From SIG603 sp964370775 (lineage in GTDB: Bacteria; Bacillota; Clostridia; Oscillospirales; Acutalibacteraceae): a DNA stretch of 64,000 bases. Where the stretch lies: contig CAYJKT010000005.1 of NCBI GenBank assembly GCA_964370775.1, positions 1 through 64,000 on the forward strand, in the 5' to 3' direction. The notes under the pieces were generated by a model. It had not been told where the DNA came from. It did not search any database and worked only from the letters and a program-made list of their open reading frames with translations. Position 1 is the first letter of the stretch, and the number at the start of each line of letters is the position of its first letter. Made by a program: the position numbers and the translations under genes. Shown here piece after piece: positions 25,929 through 33,290 of this stretch.

Positions 25929-25996
25929 CGCTTTAATGCTATACAGTTAATTTCCCTGTGATGATTAAACAATCGTTGCAGGGCATTTTTATGCCC
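25921..25996 (+). promoter_or_regulatory. Leader hairpins with mutually exclusive pairing
   Basis: Three hairpins lie between the small ORF and the permease. CTGTAT (25921-25926) pairs with ATACAG (25941-25946) over the stop codon of the ORF. Next is a 13-bp stem (25954-25966 with 25971-25983, allowing G-U pairs) closed by AAAC. Third, GGGCAT (25981-25986) pairs with ATGCCC (25991-25996). The second and third share GGG at 25981-25983, so only one can form fully. The permease ribosome binding site is about 15 bases further on. This resembles translation-coupled attenuation; the signal is unknown. Confidence 0.55.
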
Positions 25997-26023
25997 AAAT
26001 TTAAGAAGAGAGGAGCATTTTAT

Positions 26024-26794
26024 ATGCTTAAAAAATATAAATACACTGCGATAATGGTGTTTAAAGCAAAAATAAACGACGGAATTATCGGATTTCTGCC
26101 TAGCATTGCTTTAAAAATTGTACACGCTGTGCCACTAATGTTTTTGTGGACAGTTCTTGCAAACAGTGGAGTAGACACAGGTATGAGTCTTGAAGCTCTG
26201 CTTACATACACCTATATAAACATGGCTTTTAGCAACATTTTGAATGTGCAAACCATGCTTTCTGCGTGGAATTATTCAGGAGAACTTGCAAACCTTTTCA
26301 CAAGACCATATCCGATACTTGGGCAAGTTGTTGCACATACTGTAGGTTCGTGGATATTTAACCTAGCTTTTGTGACACCAGTTTTGTTAATTATTGCACC
26401 ATTTATCGGAGTTAACATAGTTCCAGCACACGGAGCATTTTTCATAAGCCTTGTGCTATGCATAAGCTTAGGTTTTGCGATAGACTTAATCTTTGCGTGC
26501 TTTGCAATTCAGCTAAAAGGCATAACTTGGCTTGTGACAGTTATTAGAGGTGCAATGATAGCATTGTTTTCAGGTGCAGTAATTCCGTTTAGATTACTAC
26601 CATTTGGGTTAGAGATAATATTCGTATATCAACCTTTTGGAAGCCTTAACAGTGCACCACTGTCTATTTTTGTGGGGACAGCTAATATACCACAAGTTAT
26701 CATCACGCAAATTACTTGGAACTTCGTGATGTGGACTATAGCTTTGCTGTGGTTCAAAAAATCTAAAGAAAAGTTGGTGAGTTATGGTGGGTAA
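26024..26794 (+). CDS. ABC-2 family exporter permease subunit 1
   Basis: A 256-residue membrane protein with six hydrophobic segments. It looks like the ABC-2 permeases of the PF06182 group (DUF990-type), which always come as two different permeases and one NatA-like ATPase. The start at ATG 26024 has GGAG upstream and gives the usual short KYKYTAIMVFKAKI amphipathic N-terminus; the reading frame is open back to 25958, but that stretch is the leader hairpin. The stop overlaps the next permease gene by 11 bases, indicating translational coupling. The cargo is unknown. Confidence 0.85.
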   Translation: MLKKYKYTAIMVFKAKINDGIIGFLPSIALKIVHAVPLMFLWTVLANSGVDTGMSLEALLTYTYINMAFSNILNVQTMLSAWNYSGELANLFTRPYPILGQVVAHTVGSWIFNLAFVTPVLLIIAPFIGVNIVPAHGAFFISLVLCISLGFAIDLIFACFAIQLKGITWLVTVIRGAMIALFSGAVIPFRLLPFGLEIIFVYQPFGSLNSAPLSIFVGTANIPQVIITQITWNFVMWTIALLWFKKSKEKLVSYGG

Positions 26795-27623
26795 AATCAA
26801 ACAAGTAATTAAGCTATGGGTTCTTCATGCAAAAATGGACTTAGCATGGCTTTTAAGAGATTTTGTGTTTGCAGTTTTAGCAATTTTTTCGGATTTCATA
26901 AGCTGTATAGCCTCTGTTATCAGCATATTTTTATTGGCTATAAGGTTTGACGGAATTGGAGACATGACAAGGTACGAAGTGTTTTTTATGCTAGCGTATT
27001 TCACAATAGTAACAGGACTTATGCAAATGTTAATGTGTGGTGGAAACATGGGGCATATCTCACGAGTAATCGGCAGAGGTCAGCTAGAACACATGTTAAT
27101 TCAGCCAGTGCCTTTGCCAGTGCAAATCATCACAAGTGGCATTATTCCATTCACTGGTGGCAGTGCGTTTTACTCTGGAGTTGCAATGCTAATCATCGCT
27201 ACAATTAACCTTGGTATAAGCATAACTTGGTGGTGGGTTTTTGCCATAATAGCAAGCGTTATCATAAGCTTTGCCATATATTTAGGCTTTATGTACTTGT
27301 TCTCAACCTTTGCATTTTATGCACCAGTTGGGGCAGAGGAGATAACGACATCAGTTGAAGAAGTGGTAGGGGTTGGCATGTATCCACTTTCTGGAATGCC
27401 AGCATTTTTGCAAATACCTCTGATAACAGTGGTGCCAACTGGGCTTTTAGGTTGGTTTCCAACTCTAGCACTTTTGGGTAAATCGCCATTAGATTTAAAC
27501 CTGTGGTATCCACTAATTTTTGTGATACTACTTTGGATTATAACTACATATTTATTTAGAAAAGGAATGAAACATTATGTTAAAAAAGGAATTAATAGAT
27601 ACACAAACATCGGATTTCGTTGA
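26784..27623 (+). CDS. ABC-2 family exporter permease subunit 2
   Basis: A 279-residue membrane protein with six predicted TM helices, homologous in layout to the preceding permease: an amphipathic start (IKLWVLHAKMDLAWLLRDFVFA), paired helices, and a cytoplasmic loop carrying SRVIGRGQLEHMLIQP, the likely coupling helix. In the PF06182 group two such subunits form the transmembrane pore. The ATG overlaps the end of subunit 1, and the ATPase gene starts inside its last 47 bases, so all three subunits are coupled in translation. Confidence 0.85.
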   Translation: MVGKIKQVIKLWVLHAKMDLAWLLRDFVFAVLAIFSDFISCIASVISIFLLAIRFDGIGDMTRYEVFFMLAYFTIVTGLMQMLMCGGNMGHISRVIGRGQLEHMLIQPVPLPVQIITSGIIPFTGGSAFYSGVAMLIIATINLGISITWWWVFAIIASVIISFAIYLGFMYLFSTFAFYAPVGAEEITTSVEEVVGVGMYPLSGMPAFLQIPLITVVPTGLLGWFPTLALLGKSPLDLNLWYPLIFVILLWIITTYLFRKGMKHYVKKGINRYTNIGFR

Positions 27624-28587
27624 GATAAAAAGTGTTAGCAAAATATATAAAAGACGTTTGAGAGAAAACGCTGGAAAAGGTTTGATAAAAAACTTATTTA
27701 ACCCTCAAATTCAAGAGTTAAAAGCATTAGACAACGTGAGCTTTAACGTGAGACAAGGTGAATTTATTGCGTATGCTGGGCCTAACGGAGCTGGCAAAAG
27801 CACCACGATGAAGATAATATCAGGCATGTTACAACCAACTGACGGAGAGGTAAGAGTGCTTGGAATGTCACCTTTAAAAAATAGAGTAGAGATTATGAAA
27901 AACCTAGGGGTACTGTTTGGAAACAGGACAGAACTTTGGTGGGATCATCCTGTTTTGCAAAGTTTTGAATGGAAGAAAGGCGTGTGGGATATTGAGGAAA
28001 GCGTATATAAAAGAAATTTGGATATGGTGACTGATTTGCTTGATATAGGCGATATTCTCAAAACGTTTGTTAGAGAGCTATCTTTAGGTCAGCGCATGAA
28101 AGCAGACCTAGCGCTAATGTTGCTTCACTCACCTAAAATAATTTTGTTAGATGAACCTACCTTAGGGCTTGATGTTGTGGCGAAACGAAACATGATAGAC
28201 TTCTTAAAAAAGATAAACAAAGAAGAAAGAACCACCATTGTGGTAACTAGCCATGACATGGACGATTTAGAGGAAATGGCACAGCGAATTGTGATGATTT
28301 CTGGTGGCAAAAAGGTTTATGACGGAGATTTCTCTGGCTTGAGAGACATAACAGGAAGCGTGACAAACTTTGTAGTTACAACTGAAAAAAACAAGCCTGA
28401 GATAAAGGGTGCTACACTGATTTCAGAAAGTGACGGAGTGTATGAATTTGAGATAAATTTGAACCGCACGCCAGTATCAAACCTCTTGCAAAAGCTATCT
28501 GAGATAGACGATATAAAAGACGTGGAGATTAAGAAAACGCCTATAGAAAAAGTGATAGTACAGTTATATGAAAACTGGAAAGCTTAA
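27577..28587 (+). CDS. ABC exporter ATP-binding protein (NatA-like)
   Basis: A 336-residue ATPase that powers the two permeases before it. Walker A is GPNGAGKST near residue 69, the signature is LSLGQRMKADLAL near 168, and Walker B with its Glu is IILLDEPTLGLD near 188, followed by the switch His in VTSHDMDD. The stretch GVLFGNRTELWWDHPV after Walker A is characteristic of ATPases that partner PF06182 permeases. The last 90 residues form a C-terminal regulatory domain. It starts at ATG 27577 after AAAAGGAATG, 47 bases inside the second permease gene. No terminator is obvious before the lipoprotein gene, 102 bases on. Confidence 0.93.
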   Translation: MLKKELIDTQTSDFVEIKSVSKIYKRRLRENAGKGLIKNLFNPQIQELKALDNVSFNVRQGEFIAYAGPNGAGKSTTMKIISGMLQPTDGEVRVLGMSPLKNRVEIMKNLGVLFGNRTELWWDHPVLQSFEWKKGVWDIEESVYKRNLDMVTDLLDIGDILKTFVRELSLGQRMKADLALMLLHSPKIILLDEPTLGLDVVAKRNMIDFLKKINKEERTTIVVTSHDMDDLEEMAQRIVMISGGKKVYDGDFSGLRDITGSVTNFVVTTEKNKPEIKGATLISESDGVYEFEINLNRTPVSNLLQKLSEIDDIKDVEIKKTPIEKVIVQLYENWKA

Positions 28588-28689
28588 GATATTTAGGCAT
28601 ATTTCACAAAAATATACAAATTAATATTTTGTTAATATCTACAGAGTATAATGATGGTATAGTTCAAAAATTAACTGGAGGTGTAAGTA

Positions 28690-29199
28690 ATGAAAAAAAT
28701 ATTACCATTAATAATTTGTGTGGTTTTAAGTGTAGGTTTAATATCTTGCAGTACTGAGACAGCAGATAACAGAGAAGCTACTACTGTCGAAGTGATTGAA
28801 AAACTATACAACATGCCTAACGATGAATTGGTGTATATGTATGCGACAGAAAACGCACCAACACAAGAAGAAATGATTGAGGGGTTTAATACTTTTTTTG
28901 ACGAAAAATTAGCGACCTCTTTATTAGAGTCTTTCACACGTGCATCAAGTCCTGCAATAAATTTTTATATGGACGCATATATGCATGAGTACTCTACTGC
29001 TACAAAAGAGGTAACAACTTCTGTGTCTGAAACAGAAGAAAACAAGATAATGTATGAAGCAGTTCTTGTGCTTACAAAAGGTGATTTAGAAAAAGAGATA
29101 ACCGCAAGTGGTGCAGTTCAGTTTGATGAAGAAGGCAAAGTGGATTATATCTCACAGTCGTTATCAGATAGCATAGATGAATTTATCACTTTTGAATAA
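28690..29199 (+). CDS. Lipoprotein of unknown function
   Basis: A 169-residue lipoprotein. The signal peptide ends in the lipobox LISC, with Cys at residue 20, so the mature protein should be anchored outside the membrane. The rest is acidic, alpha/beta in character, with no family that I recognise; the size and the C-terminal stretch ITASGAVQFDEEGKVDYIS are like NTF2-fold or DUF-type lipoproteins. GGAGG lies before the ATG. A TATAAT lies at about 28649-28654 upstream without a clear -35, so it may have its own promoter or share that of the ABC operon. A large terminator follows. Confidence 0.75.
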   Translation: MKKILPLIICVVLSVGLISCSTETADNREATTVEVIEKLYNMPNDELVYMYATENAPTQEEMIEGFNTFFDEKLATSLLESFTRASSPAINFYMDAYMHEYSTATKEVTTSVSETEENKIMYEAVLVLTKGDLEKEITASGAVQFDEEGKVDYISQSLSDSIDEFITFE

Positions 29200-29235
29200 T
29201 ACTTAATATTGGTATATTTAAAAGTGGCTGTGAAT

Positions 29236-29300
29236 AAGTGTACCGACCTCCATATAGTTAGACTTTAGGTCTAACTTTTAGGGGTCGGTACACTTTTTTA
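29236..29300 (+). terminator. Large two-stem hairpin, terminator of the lipoprotein gene
   Basis: A perfect 13-bp outer stem, AAGTGTACCGACC (29236-29248) with its complement at 29283-29295, encloses a second perfect 7-bp hairpin, GTTAGAC-TTTAG-GTCTAAC (29257-29275). T residues follow at 29294-29299. It is more elaborate than a normal terminator and could also be a remnant of a small mobile element. Confidence 0.7.
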
Positions 29301-29322
29301 TTGTATCACAGCATCGCAGTTA

Positions 29323-30567
29323 TTATGAGATTTTTTTGTAGAATTTTTCCACGCTTAATCCTTGAATTACAGTTGTAAATATAACCACTGCAAAAACAGA
29401 GACTATCATTATATGGAAGTTAGAACTTGATATTAAGTCAGAAGCTTCTATCATAAGAGCTAAGCTTAGTCCACCTTTTAACCCTGCCCAAGTGAGAAGC
29501 CCAGCAAACTTAGTTCTTGTTAAATTACCTGGGATTTTTTTCATAGGTATGCTAACCAAAAATACTCCTATATACCTTGAAATTGCAACAGAGATGACTA
29601 CTGCGATGATAATAAGTACATGGTGGTTTACATAGATAAATATATTTAAAAAGAAAATACCTAAGATAATATATAGTAAAGAATTCAACAAATTGTCGAC
29701 AACTTCCCAAAAATCATAGTACAGAGAAAAAGAATGGTCTTTGTTGTTTTTTTCTACATAAGTTGCAAAGTAAATTCCACATACAACAGAAGCAATAGCA
29801 CTGGAAAAATCAAAATAATGACACAATATATAAGATGCACTAACTGCTAAAATACTAATAAAAATTTGTCGCACTTTGTCAGTCGTGGTTTTAAAAAGTT
29901 TAAACAAAATAAAACTTATAACTAATGCTACTAAAACAGCACCAAGAACTTCTTTTCCTAAAACTGTTAGAAAAGAAACCATATTTATAGAGCTTGAACC
30001 ACTTTTTAAAGCGCCAGATATAGCGATAAAAATTGCAATACCTACTCCGTCATTAAGTAGAGATTCGCCCTCAATTGTCACAATTAAATCGTCTGATAAA
30101 CCAACTTTTTTTAGAATACTAGTAGCAGCAATTGGATCGGTAGGTGAAATAATTGCGCCTAGCAAAAGGCACTCTATAATAGAAAATGATGTAAAACCTA
30201 TTAGATATGTAAGAAGGTATAGTATAAACCCAAAAATAAAAGTAGATATTGTAGTTGTGACAAAAGCTAGTAGAGAAACAGGCTTTATATTTTTCCTTAA
30301 CTTTTCAAAAGTTACTCCACAAGAGCCAGAAAAAAGCATAAAACACAATACACCGTTAATTAAATAGTCATTTAAATAATCAATAGGAAAACCTTTGGGC
30401 GTACTGTTATTGTCTATAATATAAGAAATTATTATATAGACTGCCCCAATAATAAAAGAGACTATTAAAAGGCTGATTTCAGTAGGGAGCTTAAGCGTTT
30501 TTTCATTGATATATCCGATAATCACTAAAACAGCTACAAAAACAACAAATACAGATAAAGCAATCAT
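29323..30567 (-). CDS. Cation:proton antiporter, CPA1 (NhaP-like)
   Basis: A 414-residue membrane protein with about 12 helices, from the CPA1 family that exchanges Na+ or K+ for protons. The motifs AIISPTDPIAATSIL (about residues 140-154) and EGESLLNDGVGIAIF (about 166-180) hold the conserved ion-binding Asp/Asn residues. It lacks the long cytoplasmic C-terminal tail of many CPA1 proteins. GAAGGATAG lies before the ATG. It is a single gene; a role in pH or sodium balance is likely. Ion specificity cannot be read. Confidence 0.92.
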   Translation of the reverse strand: MIALSVFVVFVAVLVIIGYINEKTLKLPTEISLLIVSFIIGAVYIIISYIIDNNSTPKGFPIDYLNDYLINGVLCFMLFSGSCGVTFEKLRKNIKPVSLLAFVTTTISTFIFGFILYLLTYLIGFTSFSIIECLLLGAIISPTDPIAATSILKKVGLSDDLIVTIEGESLLNDGVGIAIFIAISGALKSGSSSINMVSFLTVLGKEVLGAVLVALVISFILFKLFKTTTDKVRQIFISILAVSASYILCHYFDFSSAIASVVCGIYFATYVEKNNKDHSFSLYYDFWEVVDNLLNSLLYIILGIFFLNIFIYVNHHVLIIIAVVISVAISRYIGVFLVSIPMKKIPGNLTRTKFAGLLTWAGLKGGLSLALMIEASDLISSSNFHIMIVSVFAVVIFTTVIQGLSVEKFYKKIS

Positions 30568-30675
30568 AACTATCCTTCTTTCTTTTTACATAATAAAAAC
30601 TATATTTTTTGTTGAATTATAACATAAATTTATTGAATTTGAATGAACTTTGTTTTAATAATTACTTTTATGAAG

Positions 30676-30718
30676 CTAAAAAATAAAACAGCTATAACAA
30701 AAATTACTTTGTTATAGC
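30676..30718 (-). terminator. Terminator of the diguanylate cyclase gene
   Basis: GCTATAACAAA (30691-30701) pairs with TTTGTTATAGC (30708-30718), an 11-bp stem with a 6-base loop, followed on the minus strand by TGTTTTATTTTTTAG. It lies 8 bases beyond the stop codon. Confidence 0.85.
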
Positions 30719-30726
30719 CGAATAAA

Positions 30727-32379
30727 TTAATTTGACTGATTTTTACTATATATAGTATAGGTGTTTTTGCCTCTGTTTTTAGACATATAAAGTGCAATAT
30801 CTGCTGCACGGAATAAATCATCATAAGTTTCACCGTCTTTAGGAGCTACAGAAATACCTATTGATGTAGATATTGTAACGGCTTCTCCGTCGTCTGATAC
30901 ATAAGTTTTATGAAGTGACTCACATATTCTTTCTGCCATTCTGTGAGTGTCTTCTGGTGATAAGTGGTTTCTAACAAAAGCTACGTATTCGTCTCCACCA
31001 AATCTACCAATGTAATCATCAGAACGGAATAGGTGGTTAATTATACCATAAATATCAACTAAGGTTTCATCGCCATGTGCATGACCTAAAGTGTCATTAA
31101 TCGATTTAAAGTTATCAATATCAAAAACAAATAATGTGCCTTCTTTACCACCGTCTTCTAGGTATTCAGATATTTTATTTTGCATAGCAATTTTGTTGTA
31201 TGCTCCTGTTAGTGGGTCTACCTCAGATTGCTTAACTAAGTGTAGCTCTTTCTCTTTTTCTTCCGTGATTTCATCTAGTGTAGACAAAGCAAGAATGTCA
31301 CCACTCTCTGTGTCTCGTCGTGTATTTATACGCAATCTATACCAAAAATAATCACTTCTGTCTATATTAACACTGTTTCCGTTTTCGTTAAACCCTATAC
31401 CGTAAGACCTAAACTCGATAAGCGTCTCTCTCTCGCCTTTTTTATACTTTTTTACTAGGTTTTCTGGCACTATTTCGATAAGCTTATGCACGTCTTTTGG
31501 GTGAACCAAAGACAAATACTCGCTTGTTAAGTGTTCAGAAAAATCAGAAAAGGTATCTAATGTTAGCTCTTTTGAATGTATAATAACTCTTGTAGTCAAG
31601 TTAGTTGTGCAGTTGTATTCAACTACTACCTCTGCAAAATTAAACAGTGCATTGGTAAGCATTTCTGTTTTGTCTACCTTTTTCTCAAGCTCTGCTATAA
31701 TTTTGCTGTATTTATCTTGAGAAACTAACATTATCATAAAAATGAGCATTGTATAAAACGCACCTAGTAACAAAATAGATAGCACAATTTGTTGAACAGC
31801 CAGTTGCATTATGTCAGCATCTACCTTATAAATAGTTACATTATATATATGGAACACAGTTATAAAAGACATTAATAAGGTTATAGGTTTAACTAACAAA
31901 TTGTTTAATATGATATGTTTAACAGCTTTTGGAGGAACAAAAGTGATAAAGGCGATAAGCACCACAATATGCACCCATATAAAAGCTAATGTATTTGTTT
32001 CAAACAAATTTTGGGTGTGTAAAATGTCATACATTGAATTGCCGGTATACAAAGAGTGCACACCAATAACAATAGGTCGCAGTGTATACATGTGCAAAAA
32101 TACGCCTGTCATAAGTCCAAGAATACCAATGTATCTATCTCTAAACAACAAAAAGGCTTCTATTAAAAAGACTGCTATTATTACGTTATAGCTTAAAACA
32201 GGACTAATAGAAAGGTTGTCTAAAAAAAATGGAGCAGTAAAACCGTTTATTAAGCTAACAATATATAAAATTGACGCATGAAAACGCTGACCTTTCACTA
32301 TTCTTCTAGCTAAGGTCAATGACAAACAGGAATGTATTGATATTGATATTGCAAATATTAAGTAAGTTTGTATATTCAT
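30727..32379 (-). CDS. Membrane-bound diguanylate cyclase (GGDEF)
   Basis: A 550-residue signalling enzyme that makes cyclic di-GMP from two GTP. The first 220 residues form about seven TM helices, likely a sensor. A short coiled coil (about 222-240) follows, then a PAS-like region with a second linker (EEKEKELHLVKQSEVDPLTGAYNK), and a GGDEF domain with the active-site GGDEY starting at about residue 461. The inhibitory I-site RSDD lies five residues before it, so feedback inhibition is likely. The N-terminal sensor is not one I can name. AAGGAATAA lies before the ATG. It stands alone with its own terminator. Confidence 0.94.
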   Translation of the reverse strand: MNIQTYLIFAISISIHSCLSLTLARRIVKGQRFHASILYIVSLINGFTAPFFLDNLSISPVLSYNVIIAVFLIEAFLLFRDRYIGILGLMTGVFLHMYTLRPIVIGVHSLYTGNSMYDILHTQNLFETNTLAFIWVHIVVLIAFITFVPPKAVKHIILNNLLVKPITLLMSFITVFHIYNVTIYKVDADIMQLAVQQIVLSILLLGAFYTMLIFMIMLVSQDKYSKIIAELEKKVDKTEMLTNALFNFAEVVVEYNCTTNLTTRVIIHSKELTLDTFSDFSEHLTSEYLSLVHPKDVHKLIEIVPENLVKKYKKGERETLIEFRSYGIGFNENGNSVNIDRSDYFWYRLRINTRRDTESGDILALSTLDEITEEKEKELHLVKQSEVDPLTGAYNKIAMQNKISEYLEDGGKEGTLFVFDIDNFKSINDTLGHAHGDETLVDIYGIINHLFRSDDYIGRFGGDEYVAFVRNHLSPEDTHRMAERICESLHKTYVSDDGEAVTISTSIGISVAPKDGETYDDLFRAADIALYMSKNRGKNTYTIYSKNQSN

Positions 32380-32505
32380 GTTTATTCCTTAAAAAAATAA
32401 TAATATATATTAATTTTACCACATTATGTTGGGTTTTACAAGAACTGTGTTTAAAAAGATTTCATATTATTAAACAAAGATTTATAATATCTAAAAAAGT
32501 TACTA

Positions 32506-32539
32506 TTGACAAAAAATTACATAAGTGTTATTATGTAAT
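32506..32539 (+). promoter_or_regulatory. Promoter with overlapping palindromic operator of the redox operon
   Basis: TTGACA (32506-32511) and TATTAT (32529-32534) are 17 bases apart. A perfect palindrome, ATTACATAA (32516-32524) and TTATGTAAT (32531-32539) around 6 bases, covers the spacer and the -10. A further half-site, CTTACATAA, lies just downstream. MarR proteins bind palindromes of this size, so the MarR encoded two genes on is a good candidate for the repressor. Confidence 0.8.
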
Positions 32540-32577
32540 CAAACTTACATAAATACAATTATCAATGGAGGTAAATT

Positions 32578-32814
32578 ATGAATTACAAAACAAGTGGCGT
32601 TTGCGCTAGAAACATTTCATTTGAACTAGACGGTACAAAAGTTAAATCCGTAAACTTCGAGGGTGGTTGCCCAGGTAACCTACTAGGAATATGCAAAATT
32701 GTAGAAGGCATGGAAGCTAGCGAGATTATCGAGAAGTTCAGTGGCGTTACATGTGGCAACAAACCAACATCATGTCCAGATCAACTGGCAAAAGCTTTGT
32801 CAGAAGCAGTTTAA
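32578..32814 (+). CDS. TSCPD domain protein (TIGR03905-type)
   Basis: A 78-residue Cys-rich protein of the TSCPD family, a domain also found at the C-terminus of ribonucleotide reductases. It carries the family hallmark TSCPDQLA near residues 63-70 and further Cys residues in VCARN, GGCPGN, GICK and VTCGN, five to six in all, suggesting metal or redox binding. The function of stand-alone members is not known. GGAGG lies before the ATG. It is the first gene after the MarR-type operator, 27 bases before marR, which suggests a link to redox control. Confidence 0.88.
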   Translation: MNYKTSGVCARNISFELDGTKVKSVNFEGGCPGNLLGICKIVEGMEASEIIEKFSGVTCGNKPTSCPDQLAKALSEAV

Positions 32815-32841
32815 GAAAAATCAATTTTATAGGAGGTTACT

Positions 32842-33282
32842 ATGCTAGATAAATTTTCTTCTCTTGTAGACAAATTAGTTTACATAAGCACATTGTCTGA
32901 GATAAAAAATATTAATGAAAAACAAGATGATTTTAGTCTTAACACCATGCTTTATCGCAAAATTATTTGTACTGAATCAGGAAAGCATACGGTTTCTAGC
33001 ATAGCTAACTTGCTATCAGTAGCAACAACTGCGGTAACACAAAAGGTAAATGAGCTTGAGAGAAAAGGTGCTGTAGAACGAAGACAGTGTGAAAATGACA
33101 AAAGAATTTCGTATTTATATGGGGTGGAAAAACACTGCCCTTGCAAAGATGCGTTAAGCAAAAGAGATACTTATGTGTTCTCTGAACTTGAAAAAACTCA
33201 CACAAAAGAGGAACTTGATAAGTTTCTTGAAATATTCGAACAAATGAACAGTTTATATGTCGATTTTGACAAGGAAAATTAG
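32842..33282 (+). CDS. MarR-family transcriptional regulator with Cys-rich wing region
   Basis: A 146-residue winged-helix regulator. The DNA-binding part runs from about residue 45 to 100: TVSSIANLLSVATTAVTQKVNELERKGAVER is a typical recognition helix and turn, followed by the wing. Cys residues occur in KIICTES, RRQCEN and HCPCKD; a CPC pair just after the wing is suggestive of thiol-based sensing as in OhrR, but this is inference. AGGAGG lies before the ATG. It ends 8 bases before the ccdA-thioredoxin gene and probably represses the promoter at 32506-32539. Confidence 0.9.
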   Translation: MLDKFSSLVDKLVYISTLSEIKNINEKQDDFSLNTMLYRKIICTESGKHTVSSIANLLSVATTAVTQKVNELERKGAVERRQCENDKRISYLYGVEKHCPCKDALSKRDTYVFSELEKTHTKEELDKFLEIFEQMNSLYVDFDKEN

Positions 33283-33290
33283 GTGATTAA

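Noticed and set aside
25921..25996. Hairpins before the ABC-2 permease as a simple terminator
   Set aside because: No T-run follows either stem.
25958..26023. Longer N-terminus of the first ABC-2 permease
   Set aside because: The region is a strong hairpin with no ribosome binding site in front, whereas ATG 26024 has GGAG and gives the usual permease start.
30630..30833. Open frame across the end of the diguanylate cyclase gene
   Set aside because: It includes the terminator and lies in a shifted frame of a real gene.
32578..33282. A toxin-antitoxin pair formed by the small TSCPD protein and MarR
   Set aside because: Both are recognisable as other families, and the following genes give a redox context.
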